In this document: piece by piece, positions 62,830 to 64,000 of the stretch | Numbering within the stretch: the first letter of the stretch is position 1 | How the letters are laid out: each line of letters begins with the position of its first letter | Assembly: GCA_964242595.1 (NCBI GenBank) | Contig: CAXTBC010000007.1 | Location: 16,558-80,557, forward strand | Length of the DNA stretch: 64,000 nt | Origin: BOG-908 sp964242595 | GTDB taxonomy: Bacteria > Pseudomonadota > Alphaproteobacteria > Acetobacterales > Acetobacteraceae | Direction of reading: 5' to 3' | Position numbers and translations under genes: made by a program | The notes under the pieces: model-generated | Database searches by the model: none | Told to the model about the DNA's origin: nothing | Seen by the model: the letters and a program-made list of their open reading frames with translations, nothing else

Positions 62830-63664
62830 GGTGGTCCGGCTGGCGGGCTCGGTCCTGGCCAGGGCAGCGGCGTCGGCTGCGGCAGTCAGCGTGTTGGCGG
62901 CGGCCAGCCCCGCCGGCGACATCGGCCGCGGCTTGCTCGAATGGCAGCGCGGCCGGCCGGCCGAGGCCTTCGTGCACTGGCAGGCGGCGGCGCTGGCCGG
63001 GGACGCGCGGGGCGCGCTGTTCATCGGCACCCTGTTCGATACCGGGCAGGGCGTGGCGGAGGACGGCCGCCAGGCGATGGCCTGGTACGCCAAGGCCGCG
63101 GAGCTCGGCAGCGCCGCCGGCGCGTTCAACGTGGGCGTGCTCTACGACGCCGGCCAGGGTGCGCCGGAGAACCCGCAGGCGGCCGCAAGCTGGTACGCAC
63201 GCGCGGCGGCCGGCGGCTTCGGACGCGCCGCCTACAACCTGGCGCTGATGTACGAGGCGGGCACCGGCGTGCCGGCCGATCAGGCGCGCGCCAGATCTCT
63301 CTACAGGATGGCCGCAAGCCGCGGCATCACGGCGGCCCGCGCGCACCTCGCATCGTTCGAGCGCACGGGCATTCCCGTGACCCGCCCGCCGGAGGATCCT
63401 GCGGCGCAAGCCTTCCAGCAGGCGCAGACCGTGCTGCTGAGCCGCGGCCCGGGCGACGCGGCGCGCATGGTGGCCCTGTTCCGGCAAGCTGCCGAGCAGC
63501 ACAACCCGCTCGCCGAGTACGACCTCGGCTACTGCTATCAGCGCGGCATGGGACTGCCGCCCGATGCCGCGCAGGCGCTGGCTTTTTACAGGCGCGCGGC
63601 GGCCGACGCGGCCGAGCCGTCGGTCCGGTCGATCGCGCAAGCCGGGATCGATAGCTTGAAGTAG
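62816..63664 (+). CDS. exported Sel1-repeat protein
   Basis: 282 aa. Signal peptide (LARAAASAAAVSVLAAASPA-GD). Four or more Sel1-like repeats: ARGALFIGTLFDTGQGVAED then AMAWYAKAAELGSAAGAFNV, GVLYDAGQGAPENPQAAASW, ALMYEAGTGVPADQARARSL, DLGYCYQRGMGLPPDAAQAL. Sel1 proteins are helical scaffolds found in exopolysaccharide gene clusters (as with alginate AlgK). It overlaps manC, so it belongs to the same operon. Confidence 0.87.
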   Translation: MGALRVVRLAGSVLARAAASAAAVSVLAAASPAGDIGRGLLEWQRGRPAEAFVHWQAAALAGDARGALFIGTLFDTGQGVAEDGRQAMAWYAKAAELGSAAGAFNVGVLYDAGQGAPENPQAAASWYARAAAGGFGRAAYNLALMYEAGTGVPADQARARSLYRMAASRGITAARAHLASFERTGIPVTRPPEDPAAQAFQQAQTVLLSRGPGDAARMVALFRQAAEQHNPLAEYDLGYCYQRGMGLPPDAAQALAFYRRAAADAAEPSVRSIAQAGIDSLK

Positions 63665-63706
63665 CTTTCGGGTACGCAGCAATTCACAGGCTGGAATTGG
63701 GATTTG

Positions 63707-63796
63707 AGGAAGCATGGGGCTCTGCCCCAAACCCCGCTCGGGCCTTGAGGCCCCCGACCCCCCATTCATTTAGGATTTCTTACGAACAGGTTTCTG
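63707..63796. repeat. GC-rich dispersed repeat, family B, partial and inverted
   Basis: GCATGGGGCTCTGCCCC, GGGCCTTGAGGCCCCCG, CTTACGAACAGGTT: the right half of the family in reverse orientation. It ends at an IS-derived element at 63798, again near the internal TTAG. Confidence 0.8.
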
Positions 63797-63797
63797 A

Positions 63798-63948
63798 GAG
63801 TCCGTTTGAAAACTCACACAAGCTGCCTGGGGAGCGCCGAAGTCCGACGAAAGCGGTAACTACATACCACAATTCAGGCTGAATTCACCTTCTACCGGCA
63901 AAGGATCGAGCGACTCGGGGCTTTGGATACGAGTCTCCAAACAGCCTC
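63798..63948. mobile_element. MITE-like element, same family as 12510-12647
   Basis: Starts GAGTCCGTTTGAAAACTC and ends CGAGTCTCCAAACAGCCTC, the same termini as the other copy. Inner segments AAGCTG, AAAGCGGTA and ATACCACAATTC are shared with small changes. The flanks are TGA and TAA (both T-N-A, not identical). 151 bp, no reading frame. Confidence 0.75.
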
Positions 63949-63951
63949 TAA

Positions 63952-64000
63952 GAGTCCGTTTCAAAAGCCTTGCCCGACGCGGAGCGGGGAGGATTCTGTG
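63952..64000. mobile_element. left end of another IS-derived element (runs off the window)
   Basis: Directly after the previous element comes GAGTCCGTTTCAAAAGCC, the same terminal sequence again, then unrelated bases to the window end. It may be a neighbouring MITE or a full IS5-group element. Confidence 0.5.

Overview
The window looks like chromosomal DNA of a high-GC alphaproteobacterium, most likely of the acetic-acid-bacterium family (Acetobacteraceae). This is inferred from the protein types together: an FlbD-type flagellar regulator, a MucR/Ros regulator, an Usg-family protein, a PqqA peptide beside a quinoprotein alcohol dehydrogenase, and IS5-group remnants with 3-bp TNA duplications. 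No database search was possible, so the taxonomic call is soft.

Layout. (1) 1-3.4 kb holds the start of an acyl-CoA dehydrogenase, a quinone oxidoreductase, an MBL-fold hydrolase, and a short-chain dehydrogenase broken by an amber codon. (2) 3.5-26.6 kb is a flagellar locus: flgF-flgG-flgA-flgH and flgE-flgK-flgL on the minus strand, fliK-flgD and fliF-fliG-fliH-fliN-flbD-flhA on the plus strand. It is interrupted by a block with a Gly-rich secreted protein, two paralogous aminotransferases, glutathione reductase and a Nei/Fpg glycosylase. Near-perfect sigma-54 promoters lie before flgF, flgE and fliK. A 17-bp palindrome resembling the FlbD-binding ftr site sits near both promoter regions. 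(3) 26.6-29.5 kb is a graveyard: IS1182- and IS5-type transposase remnants, an intact usg gene, and a decayed groES-groEL fragment that still carries a promoter and two CIRCE operators. (4) 29.5-40.5 kb holds a thiolase, a MucR-type regulator, tRNA-Val(CAC), several low-complexity secreted proteins, a 2-hydroxyacid dehydrogenase, tandem OmpA paralogues, small exported proteins and mnmA. (5) 40.5-43.4 kb has a DUF58 fragment followed by type II secretion minor pseudopilins gspHIJK. (6) 43.5-49 kb has a chemoreceptor, a cupredoxin, an EthD-like protein, a cupin and a frameshifted porin. (7) 49.3-55.2 kb is an alcohol-oxidation module: aldehyde dehydrogenase, a binding-protein/cytochrome c fusion, a PQQ alcohol dehydrogenase with the DYD signature of lanthanide-dependent enzymes, a divergent GAF-Fis regulator with two twin palindromic operators between, and a 27-codon pqqA. 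(8) 56-63.7 kb is an exopolysaccharide region: a broken beta-roll repeat protein, two acyltransferases, a Wzy/O-antigen-ligase-like protein, ManC/AlgA and a Sel1-repeat protein.

Two dispersed intergenic repeat families run through the window. Family A is about 130 bp, a long imperfect palindrome whose AT-rich arms end in the self-complementary GTTCTTTTTC-GAAAAAGAAC. Six full and two half copies were found. Family B is about 135-155 bp, GC-rich, built of several short hairpins. It serves repeatedly as a landing site for IS5-type elements, always at about the same internal TTAG. Copies of family A lie at the stop codon of the MBL gene, inside the gspK leader, and at the breakpoint of the DUF58 fragment, so this family appears to have reshaped genes here.
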